A stretch of DNA of 64,000 nucleotides, from NCBI GenBank assembly GCA_943737045.1, contig CALSFV010000205.1, positions 822,001 to 886,000 on the forward strand. The letters run 5' to 3'. Made by a program: the position numbers and the translations under genes. Below the pieces are notes generated by a model, which saw nothing but the letters and a program-made list of their open reading frames with translations, did not search any database and was not told the DNA's origin. Of this stretch, positions 20,801-38,887 are shown piece by piece (within the stretch, counting starts at the first letter, position 1; every line of letters begins with the position of its first letter). Origin of the DNA: Parapristionchus giblindavisi (taxonomy: Eukaryota > Nematoda > Chromadorea > Rhabditida > Diplogasteridae).

Positions 20801-22433
20801 AGGTGGGCACGGTGGGGGAAAGGCTGTGCGCAAACCGGGGAATTGTAAGGCAAGGCTATGCGCATGGCCATTTTTAGCAGATTTGACCTGAAATTTTCCA
20901 GTTTTTTTTGCGAGGCAAAGCTATGTGCAAGGCCCCACAAGGGAAGGCAAGGCTGCGCGCAAAAAGAATTCATTTTCACGCGCCCACCTATGAATAATAT
21001 ATACTTTATCAAATAGTGTTTCCCTAATCAATTATAGTTAGCCTCTATTATTCCAAAGATTCGTCCATTATTCTACTCTATAACCCGTGAGCAACTCATT
21101 ATCGTTAGCATTATCATCTTCGTTTATCGATTCATTTCCTTTCTTTTTCTTTTATCGCACGTTTCATTGTTTATTCATGAATACGTATAAATATTATTAT
21201 TATTAATGCGGCGATGCAATAAATAAATACATAGCATAAATACATACATAGCAATAGCTCGTGGCATAAATACGATGCCACGAGTAAGGTAGCAAAGATC
21301 ATAGTTACAATTACTATGAAAATCACTATGAAAAGAGTAATGAAGTGATAGATTTACGAAAAGATTTGACAGGAGGGCATATTATTGCGACTTTTTTTAC
21401 ATTTGATATGATTTATTGGATTACCAACTTTTCAATATACGGAATAAATAATAAGAACAAAAAAGAACGCATTCTAATTCCAAATTTTCGCCAATTAAAG
21501 TACAAATAAATATGATTTTAAGTGAATTTTCGGTGCGTCAGTAACTGCAAAGATAGTGACAGACGTACCTGCCAGGTGTGACGTTGTACAGGCATTCGCA
21601 GAGAAGAGGCCAGCAGACAAACGACCAGAATGTGTTTTGCGATTGGCGGGCTTGCGGTCGCGTGCGGATACTTTCGATCGAGCGCCTTCCTTCTGAAGAT
21701 ATCGCTTATATTTAGCTAAATGAAGATATTGATTCCTTTTTCCGAATTTCACATCGGCTTCAATAATTTCATGTAAAATATTACAGAGGAATAGGTAGAA
21801 CTGAGTATTCTTAATTTTGCAAACAGATGATGTAGTACTTGTTTGAGACCAGTGTGATAATTAGATCCTACATCATCTATTGTGACTTAAGATATGAACA
21901 ATTACATCACTAATATTTATTCGGAAAAAATATATTAAACAAATTACCATTCCTATCTGTGAATAGCACGCATTCTCTTGCATCATGGCCTGACTACTAT
22001 AGTCCGCTCCCTGCTGTGACTGCACCGAGGATATCTACAACAAACAAGACATATACGCTAGAACACATTAAGTATCGATTGATCTTACGCCAGTCATTGG
22101 TGTACCACCGCCAAGAGGAGCAAGGAGCGCCGCCTATAAAAATGCATTGAAACTATACTTCATTGTCTCACTGGAATCTATATCATAATGCAATGCATTG
22201 AATAATGAAGTAGATATTCAATAATATCGATCGGTTAACTTACAATTGATCCTGGAGCAATATCAGGCGGACGACGATTACGATTCGAGAGTTGTTGCTC
22301 TTGTGACAGGTCATTCTACAATTACAATTATTGATTAGCTTATGTTACTTAATTTATTGATTGATCAGCTCACCATATAAGAGAGTTTGGGCTGCAGCAG
22401 CTCATCGACCGAAGAACCGACGCCTTTCTTCAT
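15374..22433 (-). CDS. Tudor-like, AT-hook-like low-complexity protein (627 residues)
   Basis: Sixteen exons join in frame (1,884 nt). From the 5' end: 22433-22374, 22315-22244, 22019-21948, 21692-21569, 20774-20571, 19533-19480, 19286-19216, 18967-18509, 18285-18100, 17771-17673, 17408-17352, 17278-17241, 16924-16840, 16475-16346, 16072-15999 and 15472-15374. The start is the first ATG after a strong ttttcag site, a plausible trans-splice acceptor. The N-terminal two thirds are Ser/Thr/Pro/Gln-rich. KGKRGRKTTK and PPKRRRGKAA resemble AT-hooks. The C-terminal part (YSYVRKVTAYDVS, KCFNVEFLGYDDYYDVQL) resembles a Tudor fold. A chromatin or RNP role is inference; I recognise no named ortholog. 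The intron 18968-19215 coincides with an inverted-repeat element. Confidence 0.78.
15743..15935. repeat. Family-5 MITE-like element
   Basis: Ends CATAGGTGGGCGCG and CGTGCCCACCTATG are inverted repeats. Inside, GCACAGCCTTG recurs four to five times as direct repeats. It lies in the last intron of the Tudor-like gene; a second copy in the opposite orientation is at 20798-20992. Confidence 0.82.
16536..16730. repeat. Element with internal TGCCCCCTGTAAAAT direct repeats
   Basis: Four copies of GCCCCCTGTA(A/G)AAT are spaced through an intron of the Tudor-like gene. The flanks ACATACAAGGGCG and CGCCCATGTATGG are loosely inverted. Its build (short inverted ends, direct repeats inside) resembles family 5. 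Confidence 0.55.
18966..19220. mobile_element. Family-3 TIR element that forms a whole intron
   Basis: Ends are CTCTGGAATTTCAAAA (left) and TTTTGAAATACCCGAG (right), each flanked by TA (18964-18965 and 19221-19222), as expected for a TA-target DNA transposon. In the minus orientation the right end supplies the donor CGG|gtatttc and the left end the acceptor ttccag|AGTA. The intron (18968-19215) therefore equals the element minus seven terminal bases. A family-2 element is nested at 19024-19105. Confidence 0.85.
19024..19105. repeat. Short family-2 element nested in the family-3 element
   Basis: AAAGGGAGAGTGAAG at the left and GTTTCAGTCCCTTTAA at the right. Much shorter than the family-2 copies at 8314 and 9536, so it is an internally deleted copy. 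Its flanks are the interrupted family-3 sequence. Confidence 0.75.
19600..19684. repeat. Family-1 MITE-like partial copy
   Basis: CTCTCTCGCTTTCTTTGTCT, ACGAGAGAGTATTG and GGAGAGTAAAAATAGC, ending near the TTTAAAGG shared by the family. Located in the intron 19534-20570. Confidence 0.7.
19795..20120 (-). repeat. Family-4 interspersed repeat, inverted copy c
   Basis: Reverse complement of the 32.0-32.45 kb copy, including GTTACGGATGAGGCATACTGG, reading backwards from the shared GACCTTA..CCAGT region. It has family-1-type edges (AATTAGCTCGGGTGTGTCTT, ATTAGCTCGTAGTGTGCATT) on both sides, so families 1 and 4 may be short and long forms of one element. Confidence 0.65.
20798..20992. repeat. Family-5 MITE-like element, second copy
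   Basis: CATAGGTGGGCACG at the left and CGCGCCCACCTATG at the right. Internal GCAAGGCT repeats mirror the GCACAGCCTTG repeats of the copy at 15743-15935, in the opposite orientation. Sits in another intron of the same gene. Confidence 0.82.
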
Positions 22434-23392
22434 AAAGGTAGATCGGTTAACTAGAGGCGGAGCTGAAAATTGAAATATTGAAGAAGCTATAGAAAATGAA
22501 TGGGAGAAAACGAAAACACAACGTTAACTGAGGGAGATTAAGGCGAATGAGCAAAGTGATAAATGATTAAAACGATATGTGCAATTTAGGGGAAATTATA
22601 TATCTGAATGAAGAAACTCAAACTGAAACTGAAGAGCTTAGTTCAAGCGGAGCATTGTAAATGGCAGGAGTGAATAGAGAAAATATTGTACTGCCCAAAT
22701 GGGTTAAGACATGACCACACCAATGGATATACAACAGTTGACGAAATACAAGCTTTTAGCGTGTTCCTAAAATAAAAATAAAACAAATTGCGTTATATTA
22801 GCGGCCATTAGGACTCCGTAAACCTAGAGAGCGACAGAAGTACTGTCCAAACACAAATATTTCGAAGAATTACGTAAAAATAAGTATAAAATAAATAAGG
22901 TTATCAACGAAATTCCGGAGGAAAAGCTTTCGAGCGAAACTGCTCCAGAATAATTACAGTATACTTTATGCGTTGTTTGTGTATATTCGGAACGAAAAAA
23001 GATTATATTGATCGATATTTGATTTAATTAATTTTTTGTTAAATTGTATTTAAATTAATCGTTTCTTTCACATATTAATATAATTCACGTCATTTGCACA
23101 AAATACCACTTTCCAGGTACTTTTCTCTCTTGAAGAACTGGTCACTCATCAAAGATCAAAGATCATTTCGTTTATATGTTTGGCATTGGTCGATTGGTTT
23201 CACGATTAGCAAGTAGGTTCTGTTCCTGCGGGGATAATTAGCATCGGTTTCCGTTGACTTCGACTGATTGCCTACTCTTCAATACTCTCGTCTCGTATTT
23301 CTTGCACAAGTAGTGACTGTAGTCGGACTTTCTCTTTTTGCTTTCGATTATTCCATATAAATATATGCACGTTCCGTCGATATTCTTTTTAA
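22434..23392. promoter_or_regulatory. Divergent intergenic region
   Basis: Lies between the start of the minus-strand Tudor-like gene and the start of the plus-strand synthetase-like gene, so it probably holds both promoters. No convincing TATA box or reading frame. ATCAAAGATCAAAGATC occurs at about 23145-23165, the same motif found in many introns here. Confidence 0.45.
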
Positions 23393-26300
23393 ATGGGTCT
23401 TTCAGCTTCCAATAGCTTTACCGTACCCGAGACTACAGTATCCGAAACTACCGTACCCGAGACTACAGTATCCGAGACTACCGTAACTGACACTACCGTA
23501 CCTGAGAATACCATACCAACTGATACCGACATGAATACATCATCCAACGAAGCGATAATCGCCAGAGTGAAGTGGCTAGCTGACCATGTCAATGAGATTG
23601 ATGGTGTAATACAGGTAAATTGTAGGCGATGTTTCCGGATTTAAAAAAAATTAAAAATGGGTTTTGTTACAATTTTTTAATTATAAAAGTATATGTTCTG
23701 GTTCAGTTTTTTTCACTTTTGAAATATTTTCTGTTGTTTTAGCCAAAATAAGCATTGACCCTCTTGGGCCACAGAATGCATAAAATAACTCAATTATCGA
23801 TTATCCCATACCGTTTCCAATCAGGGAAAGACCAACATCGCCTACAATTGTGTTGATCGCCATTACGAGGCACGCAATGCTGAACACGACATCGTGATGA
23901 CCTGGTCTGATATATCGATTAATTTTGGTTAATGATTGATTGAATTCAGGGAAGGAAACTTTTGGGAGGCCACCCAAGACGTCCACGACTATGCCGAGTT
24001 CACTATTGAGGTACGGTAGCTTTTATTTGGTGTACGGTATTTGATACGTTATCGATTTTTCAGGTGATCGAATGTCTAGTGAGAAAGATTGCACACGCCT
24101 TCAATGCGAGAATCAAAGTAAGCATGTCTTATCGATTAACGATATAGATATTATTGATTGATTCAGTCTGACACCGAGGGTAAATTATTGATCGTTCTAC
24201 CCAATGTGGTTCAACTCCCGCTCGCTCTTCTAGCCGTCAATCGAATAGGAATCACTCCTTTTATCGTTGTGAGTGTGACACAAATCTGACCTCATTGAAC
24301 TGATTACTGTAGTAACTCAAGAATATCGATTGATTCCAGAACGCTGTTGATCTCACTCGAGAACGCCTCGTAGACGTACTCAAGGCTACAAATCCCACGC
24401 ATATTCTCACAATAGACGGTTTTTTCCAAGGAAGCGATCTTATCTTCACTAAAATCCTCATTGATTTCGCCTTGGACGATGCCCAGGTATACTGTAGTTT
24501 TTACATACAGTTGCATACTGTAAATGTTGCTCATTGCCAGTGTATCGAACGAAAGGACTTTTGCAAGTAGCATCCTCTAAAGATTGCCATAACTTACACC
24601 ACAAAGGGGCACACCGAAAAGCAGATGCTGCTTCCAGCAGCTTTTCAAGCGGCTGCAAAGTTCTTCGATAGTAGATTTCAAAGAATTTTTGCATGAAAGC
24701 TGTACAAAAGTATTTCCGAAGCACTTTGAAACGGCAAAAGTACTTCACGCGCTACATTGAGTAACTATAGCGCATACACCCAGTATAATACTTTCTATAT
24801 TTTACTTCCAGATCGATTCAGTCAAAGAAGTCATTGTAATCGGCCATTCTGGCCCTAGACCGGGCGTTCCTCCACCAACGGAGTCCTATCCAGGCAGGAG
24901 ACCGTGCTACACGATGCAGGCATATCCCAATCGTACCCGTAAATCCGCCAACTTCATCCGGTCCTTCCAGGTACCAATGACGCCCGGTCGCGACACTGAA
25001 TGGGCAACAATAATTTCATCGATCGAAAGGAACGTCAAATCGGTGAAAATCGATTGGAGACCACTGGACCGTGCGTTCTTCGTCTATCCCACGTGGTGAG
25101 GTTACGGTAGATATGGGTGAGGTTACTGTAGATATGGGTGAGGTTACGGTAGACCATGTGGAGAGGCTACGGTAGATGTCAGGGTAGGTATTATGAAGCA
25201 TGTTCAGGAATCCCGAACTTGAGCTGAAAGCAGTTACCACCAGGACTGTAGTTGAATGGGCCGAGGAGATCAATAAAGTGGTTGGTGCTATTTCTTACAA
25301 GGGAAGTACAAGAAATATCTTTTAGACTTTTGAACAAGACTATTTTTCCTCGATAGGCATAGGCAATATATTTACGGAACCAAAAAATTAGCTGCGACCA
25401 TGCACTTTCAGATTTTATATAATTAATCAAAATTTGTGAAAAAATTCCTCATTTTTTGAAGAAAAAACGCACTGTGTAGGGGACAAGGAGCGGCAGCATG
25501 GTGTAGTGGTAGTGTCTGCTCTTCTGGATCGTGCTGAGGTTGGTTCGAGTACACCCATGGACATTTTTCTTTTGCTCATTTTTAACAGCTTCGGACTTGT
25601 ACGTTCGCTGAAATCTTTTTCAATTTCAGATCTTTTTTTTACTTTCAGAACGTTTGTGCGTTCGTACAATTTGTTCATATTCCATTACATTTTTCATTAT
25701 TTTCAATATATTTAGCATCTAATACCTTCTACGAAATTTATCAACAAAACAAATTATTAAAATTATACATGTCACATAATATTTCAACAACAATGGCAGT
25801 TAACAAATCAATTCCAGCACAATCGACGATCACATATCGAGTATTTGATGAAATGAAAGTTGGGGAAGGGTCTCTCACAGATTACAACAACATCTTAAAA
25901 GATGTCATCTTGAGCATGCAAGAACGTTTTGAAAGTGAAAAAAATTAACAAAATTTTTTTTCCATTTTTTTTTCATCGAAAGTACAAGTCCGAAGCTGTT
26001 AAAAAATAAGCAAAAGAAAAATATCCATAGGTGTACTCGAACCAACCACAGCCCGATCCAGAAGAGTAGACACTACCACTACACCACGCTGCCATGTTCT
26101 CAGTGCTCTTACAGGAGCGCTTTGTTTCCTACGCTCCTTGTCCCCTACACAGTGCGTTTTTTCTTCAAAAAATGAGGAATTTTTTCACAAACTTTGATTA
26201 ATTATATAAAATCTGAAAGTGCATGGTCGCAGCTAATTTTTTGGTTCCGTCCATATATTGCCTATACCTATCGAGGAAAAATAGTCTTGTTCAAAAGTCT

Positions 26301-28775
26301 AAAAGATATTTCTTGTACTTCCCTTGTTAGTTGCTGTTTCTGTCAGGGAAACTGTAACTAAGAAGATTATAATACAGTGCGCGACATAATGATAGGACAC
26401 CCCTAAAATTTTGAGATTTCGCCCGAATGGTGAATGGAAATCAAAAGAGGTATATACCATTTGTATCCCTGTCTTGGATAACTAAGGTAGCCAACGTATG
26501 AGGAAATTCAATTTTACACTCAACGAGAAAATAACGATTTTCCGAAATTTTACCGTGACATAATGATAGGACACCCTGATTTTTTTCCATGTGTTATTAT
26601 TTTTTACAAACTTCTGCGTAACAGCAACTGAACGACAACAGGTTGGTAATCGATATTATGGCCCTTCCTCGAGATTAGGCCAAAGGTGCGATTGGGCAGG
26701 CTTCCATAGAGGGCAGAAATCACTTTAGTCTCGATGTCGTCCCACTCCGTTTTTTTTGCCATCCTTCAACTCAGCAGCCGATGCATACTGTTTGTTGTTC
26801 CGGTACACAGGACCATCCACAATGTGTCAGATGTGGTTTACGTTGGGGGAAACCGCCGGGCTTGGAAGAGCAGGGATGTTCTTGACTGTGAATAATGTTT
26901 TTGAGGGGTGCTGGCAAGGATTTAGGCGCTGTCTTTCTGGGAGATCAGGTGGCGGGCACGGTTCTTCCTCATGAACGGAACGAGGGTAGTCTGGGGCATC
27001 GCCTGATACTCGGCATAGTCCATCCTGCTGGAGCGTAAGGAGATGGGCGGCTTGTCGAATTTGAAGAACGCGCCCCAGTACGGTACATTTTTTCTTCTTC
27101 AAAAAATACTCAAATTATCAATTCATGATTGCTTTCGCCGATGAGAAGAAGTTCAATCCCTATAGTCCGGGCGGCTATAACTTCTTCTGACGTGATTTCC
27201 TCGAGGAATCACGTTATTTCAGCAGGAGGAACTTCGGTCATGTTCAGGGGCGCGTTCTTCAAATTCGACAAGCCGCCCATCTCCTTACGCTCCAGCAGGA
27301 TGGACTATGCCGAGTATCAGGCGATGCCCCAGACTACCGTCGTTCCGTTCATGAGGAAGAACCGTGCCCGCCACCTGATCTCCCAGAAAGACAGCGCCTA
27401 AATCCTTGCCAGCACAACTCAAAAACATTATTCACAGTCAAGAACATCCCTGCTCTTCCAAGCCCGGCGGTTTCCCCCAACGTAAACCACATCTGACACA
27501 TTGTGGATGGTCCTGTGTACCGGAACAACAAACAGTATTCATCGGTTGCTGAGTTGAAGGCTGGCAAAAAAACGGAGTGGGACGACATCGAGACTAAAGT
27601 GATTTCTGCCCTCTATGGAAGCCTGCCCAATCGCACCTTTGGCTTAATCTCGAGGAAGGGCCATAATATCGATTACCAACCTGTTGTTGTTCAGTTGCTG
27701 TTACGCAGAAGTTTGTAAAAAATAATAACACATGGAAAAAATCAGTGTGTCCTATCATTATGTCACGGTAAAATTTCGGAAATTTGTTATTTTCTCGTTG
27801 ACTGCGAAATTGAATTTCCTCATACGTTGGCTACCTTAGTTATCCAAGACAGGGATACAAATGATATATACCTCTTTTGACTTCCATTCACCATTCGGGC
27901 GAAATCTCAAAATTTTAGGGGTGTCCTATCATTATGTCGCGCACTGTAGCCTCAGTCTCACTGTATCCTTTAAGATTACTGTATGAGGTTAGTGTCGATG
28001 AATTGACCCAGGCAGTCAAAAATTCAATGTTACACAGAATTTCTGTTATAGGCCCGCCGGTTAAACTATGATTACCGAGTGATCTTTGATCTACTTCATC
28101 CCTAGCTCCGCCACCTTTTAGGCGATCTGTAGAGGCAATTTCGATATCTCGATATACAGTATGGCAACGGTGACCGTTATGAACAGTATTCATTCAGAAT
28201 GCCCCTGATCCACTCCTCGCAATATCAACCAAGAACGACCAAGTGCATGTCCTTCTCGGTATTTGCGCATCTCTGTTGCTAGGAAAGAAAATCATATTTG
28301 TAAGGATTATCTTTGATCTTAGATCTTTGATCTCTGAACTCTAACCATTCCAATGTTCCAGTACGAAGGCATTCTCACCTATCCTGATCCCGCTCGTCTA
28401 TCTTTCCTGATAAACAAGTTCGAGGTAAGATGCCCAGTATACTGTACTTTATCGATTACCTCCCTGATCTACAGGTTAAAACGCTTCTTATCGATTCATT
28501 GTCTGCGTTGGATGCGAAGTATCTCTCGCTAGTGCCCACTAACACACTCTCTAACATACTACACACAAGTGACGATAAAAGAGATCAATCGCCCTTTCCC
28601 GAGTGGGCTCGTCTTTCAGCCATGGTTAGTTGCTCTTCCTCCGTGCTTCCGTGGCGCAATCGGCAGCGCGTTCGGCTGTTAACCGAAAGGTCGGTGGTTC
28701 GAACCCACCCGGGAGCGTTAGTTTTGCAGATTTTTCTATAAATGATTTTTGCTATTACAGCCACTAAAGTACTGA
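23393..28775 (+). CDS. Acetyl-CoA synthetase-like protein, probably catalytically dead
   Basis: Exons 23393-23614, 23825-23904, 23950-24010, 24064-24117, 24167-24268, 24340-24486, 24812-25095, 25208-25280, 28012-28059, 28198-28299, 28362-28424, 28475-28624 and, less surely, 28761-28775 sum to 1,401 nt (466 residues). Acetyl-CoA synthetase landmarks are present: TNIAYNCVDRH, WEGN, LPNVVQLPLALLAVNRIG, VPMTPGRD, and YEGILTYPDPARLSFLINKF. Where the family has the glycine-rich ATP-binding YTSGSTGKPKG loop, this protein has FVYPTWNPEL. The C-terminal half with the hinge and catalytic Lys is absent. Active enzymes of the family are about 650 residues. Exon one encodes TVPETTVSE repeats from a CTACCGTA motif. 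The 3' end is the weakest part of the model. Confidence 0.75.
25494..25566 (+). other. tRNA-like sequence in left foldback arm
   Basis: GCATGGTGTAGTGGTAGTGT matches a pol III A-box region and GGTTGGTTCGAGTACACCC a B-box/T-arm. The acceptor and anticodon stems do not pair cleanly, so I call it a tRNA-derived sequence rather than a working tRNA. Confidence 0.55.
26024..26096 (-). other. tRNA-like sequence in right foldback arm
   Basis: Inverse of the copy at 25494-25566 with a few changes. The two could pair in a transcript across the foldback. Confidence 0.5.
26375..27946. mobile_element. Palindromic Tc1/mariner-type element with duplicated transposase 3' end
   Basis: Terminal inverted repeats CAGTGCGCGACATAATGA and TCATTATGTCGCGCACTG are flanked by TA (26373-26374, 27947-27948), the Tc1/mariner signature. 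The two halves are long inverted copies (about 26375-27080 and 27230-27946). Each carries the same C-terminal transposase fragment; the right copy reads VYRNNKQYSSVAELKAGKK, TEWDDIETKVISAL and PNRTFGLISRKG. The catalytic N-terminal domains are absent, so it cannot move alone. Confidence 0.88.
27233..27718 (+). pseudogene. Tc1/mariner transposase C-terminal fragment
   Basis: Fragmentary frames give FKFDKPPISLRSSRMDYA, VPFMRKNRARHLI and, after a break, VDGPVYRNN through PNRTFGLISRKGHNIDY. The last part matches the usual Tc1-type transposase C-terminus (a W-x-D-I motif followed by MPNR or LPNR and a basic G-rich end). Stops and a frame change break it. A mirror copy lies on the minus strand at about 26660-27070. 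Confidence 0.75.
28645..28717 (+). tRNA. tRNA-Asn(GUU)
   Basis: 73-nt cloverleaf: acceptor GCTTCCG pairs with CGGGAGC, anticodon arm TTCGGCTGTTAACCGAA with GTT, T-arm GGTGGTTCGAACCCACC. It sits in the last intron of the synthetase-like gene model, sense orientation. Identical in sequence to three other copies in the window. Confidence 0.95.
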
Positions 28776-29952
28776 TCTTCGATGATTTTCACGCTTCCTC
28801 ACTTCTCTATGTATCTTGGTCTCACTGATAAAGTTCTTCTCCTCGTAAATGCGATAATTACACTGACAACAACGTAAGAGAAAGTGAAGGGTAGTGAAGG
28901 GTCCGATCAAAGGCCTGAAAGACAAGAGGCAGTTCAAAAGATTAGTGACGTCATTGGTCAGGCAATAGGCAAGGCTTGTCTAAAGTTTCACAATTGTGAA
29001 GGTGAACTTCAGCTGCGCTCAGTAAAACTTAATCGTTTCGGTATAGTTAAAGGTCCGACAACTTTCCCTCACGCTTTGTTTGATTAGATTGATCATAATG
29101 ACCCGCAAGTGTGTTTTGAGCAGGAACACGAGATCAAACGTTCGATTTGCAGAGGGAATGGGCAACAGAGAGAGGGAGGGAGGGATAGAGAGAAAGAGAG
29201 AGAGAGAGTGAGCGAGAGAGAGAGAGATAGAGGGGTAAAGGAAGAGAGTTGTTGTTTAGAGCGTGTCCATCTATTCCTGCCCTCTGTCTCTCGAGTTGTT
29301 TGTTACAGTGGTCCCTTGTGGTCCCTCGCACACGGCCCTTCGATTTTCTCGTCTACCGCTGCCCTTCCAGTTCACAAACCTTTCACTCCTTTACTAGTCT
29401 TCTGCTGTCCGAAATTTCATGAAAATCTCAGTTCGACTTCAAAAGGGCAGCGTCCATTTCTCTCTCGTCATCTTTGTCACAAATCTCTTCATTTTGCACA
29501 CCATTTCATCAACGAGAGGGCAGTTGAGGCCTGTGACAACGGATCTGTCCCCTTCTATTTCATTATCCCCTTGTTTTTCGCGTCTGCCGTCAAGAAACCT
29601 GAGCTCATTGAGGCCGTTGGTCGTTAACAGAGACCCATGGGGACCTAAACTCTTGAACTTCTCCTCTTATCAGCCTCGTCATTCGTAATAGACTTGCGTT
29701 TATTACCAGTGACCCTAAAATACCCTCTCTTTCTCTGTCTGTCTCTCATTCTCGCACACTCTCTCACTATTCCCTTCCTCTCTCGCACCATATCTCTTTT
29801 TTTTGTTTTGTATAATCCTGTCTGATACCTTTAACATCATCATTTCTGTACTTTTGTCTCGAACTTGGTTTTCGCTTCTTTAAAACTGTTCAATCAATAT
29901 TTTCTGTTCTACCGTATTCCGACCTTACCGTAACCCATCTGTCTACAGTGGA
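28776..29952. other. Intergenic region before ALDH9
   Basis: Contains a (GA)n-rich stretch at about 29160-29230 and pyrimidine-rich DNA (CTCTCT runs) at 29720-29800. An open frame at 28884-29087 shows no recognisable features. Probably holds the ALDH9 promoter. Confidence 0.5.
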
Positions 29953-37767
<7,815 letters not shown>

Positions 37768-37821
37768 AGATACTGACCCCTCCCCGCACTTTGTTCATTT
37801 TTCATTTTGTATTTGCCCATG

Positions 37822-37827
37822 AATAAA
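37822..37827 (+). promoter_or_regulatory. Poly(A) signal AATAAA of ALDH9
   Basis: AATAAA 54 bases past the ALDH9 stop. The same signal in the same context is found after the truncated copy (48077-48082). Confidence 0.7.
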
Positions 37828-37954
37828 GAGAATATTTATTTTACAAGGTGTCCAAGCCCGCGAAGTTAAAGGGGCGGAGCCAGTGGCATTATATAAATAG
37901 ATATAAGATCACCATAGAGAGTGAGTATATGTAAATCGTTTGATGTGTGTACTA

Positions 37955-38040
37955 ATGGGGACCCATGGTCCAGGGGATAAGAGCTCGGACAGTCACCCGT
38001 ATCTGTTGCTCGGAAGGGAGTTCGATTCCCTAGGAAGACC
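37955..38040 (+). other. tRNA-like element (copy 1)
   Basis: ACCCATGGTCCAGGGGATAA (A-box-like) and AGGGAGTTCGATTCCCTAGG (B-box/T-arm-like) in an 86-nt sequence. The class-II-like length and imperfect stems suggest a tRNA-derived SINE. The sister copy is at 48209-48297. Confidence 0.5.
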
Positions 38041-38252
38041 AGCAAAAGACGACCCTCTCATCTCTACTTGCTCCTTTTTGAGATTTCTTCTCTGTATGCT
38101 ACAAACTACAATCTCGCTCTCCCTACGCTAAGGCTCAGAGAGCGGCAGAGGTCCCATAATATTATCGTGAATTGTGAACTAACTTTTTAAAATAAATTTT
38201 GTAAATTTTCTTCTTTTAGTTTTATGAATTATTCTTTTGTTTTTATGGCGTA

Positions 38253-38462
38253 ATATAGGACAGAGTATTTGAATTTTTTTGCAATTCTTGTCAAGCAAAA
38301 AAATGCCAGAATCATTCTTCGCATTTTTGCGGTGTTTTTCACTTTTTTGCGGTGCGTACAAAAGACCGGGAAGAGAAAAAAGTCGAGTATAAAGGGAAAA
38401 TGATTTTGCCATTTTTTTGCTCGACAAGAATTTCCAAAAATTTCAAATACTCTGTCCTATAT
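38253..38462. repeat. MITE-like element with ATATAGGACAGAGTATTTGAA ends
   Basis: ATATAGGACAGAGTATTTGA at the left, TCAAATACTCTGTCCTATAT at the right. It is absent from the matching place in the second duplication copy (about 48.4 kb), so it inserted after the duplication or was precisely lost there. Confidence 0.82.
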
Positions 38463-38814
38463 CAAGATTCCAAGTAACTTTAACAAAAATGCTTATAAGC
38501 TATTTAAATTATATAATGAATTAAAATAAATTATATTTATAATTAATTAAATATATTTAATATATTATATTGTATAGTATCGTTTTTTTTCTCAATATCA
38601 CATGGACATAGTTATAAATAATGCATCTAGATTGAGATAATGCAAAGCAATAAGGCTGTTGAAGAATCGTTAAGTTTTTTTCGCACCGTATGTGACAATT
38701 GTTGTTTATAGAGTATCATATAGAATATAGATAATTTATCAATAAGCTATTATAGATGATCTATCCAAGCAGACATCTTGTATGAGACAAACCCTTTCTT
38801 TACACCTTCATGTC

Positions 38815-38887
38815 GCTTCCGTGGCGCAATCGGCAGCGCGTTCGGCTGTTAACCGAAAGGTCGGTGGTTCGAACCCACCCGGGAGCG
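38815..38887 (+). tRNA. tRNA-Asn(GUU)
   Basis: Same cloverleaf and GTT anticodon as at 28645. Lies 1 kb downstream of ALDH9 and is repeated at 48707 by the segmental duplication. Confidence 0.95.

Larger units (their letters stand above)
25297..26327. mobile_element. Foldback element with tRNA-like sequences in both arms
   Basis: The left arm begins ACAAGGGAAGTACAAGAAA and the right arm ends TTTCTTGTACTTCCCTTGT; arms of about 380 bp are nearly complementary. It lies within the intron 25281-28011 of the synthetase-like gene, starting 16 bases after the donor. Each arm has a tRNA-like stretch, so it is not a simple MITE. Confidence 0.85.

Noticed and set aside
29109..29627. 172-codon plus-strand open frame
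   Set aside because: Begins in a (GA)n tract giving Arg/Glu runs and overlaps a frame on the other strand. No family motif.
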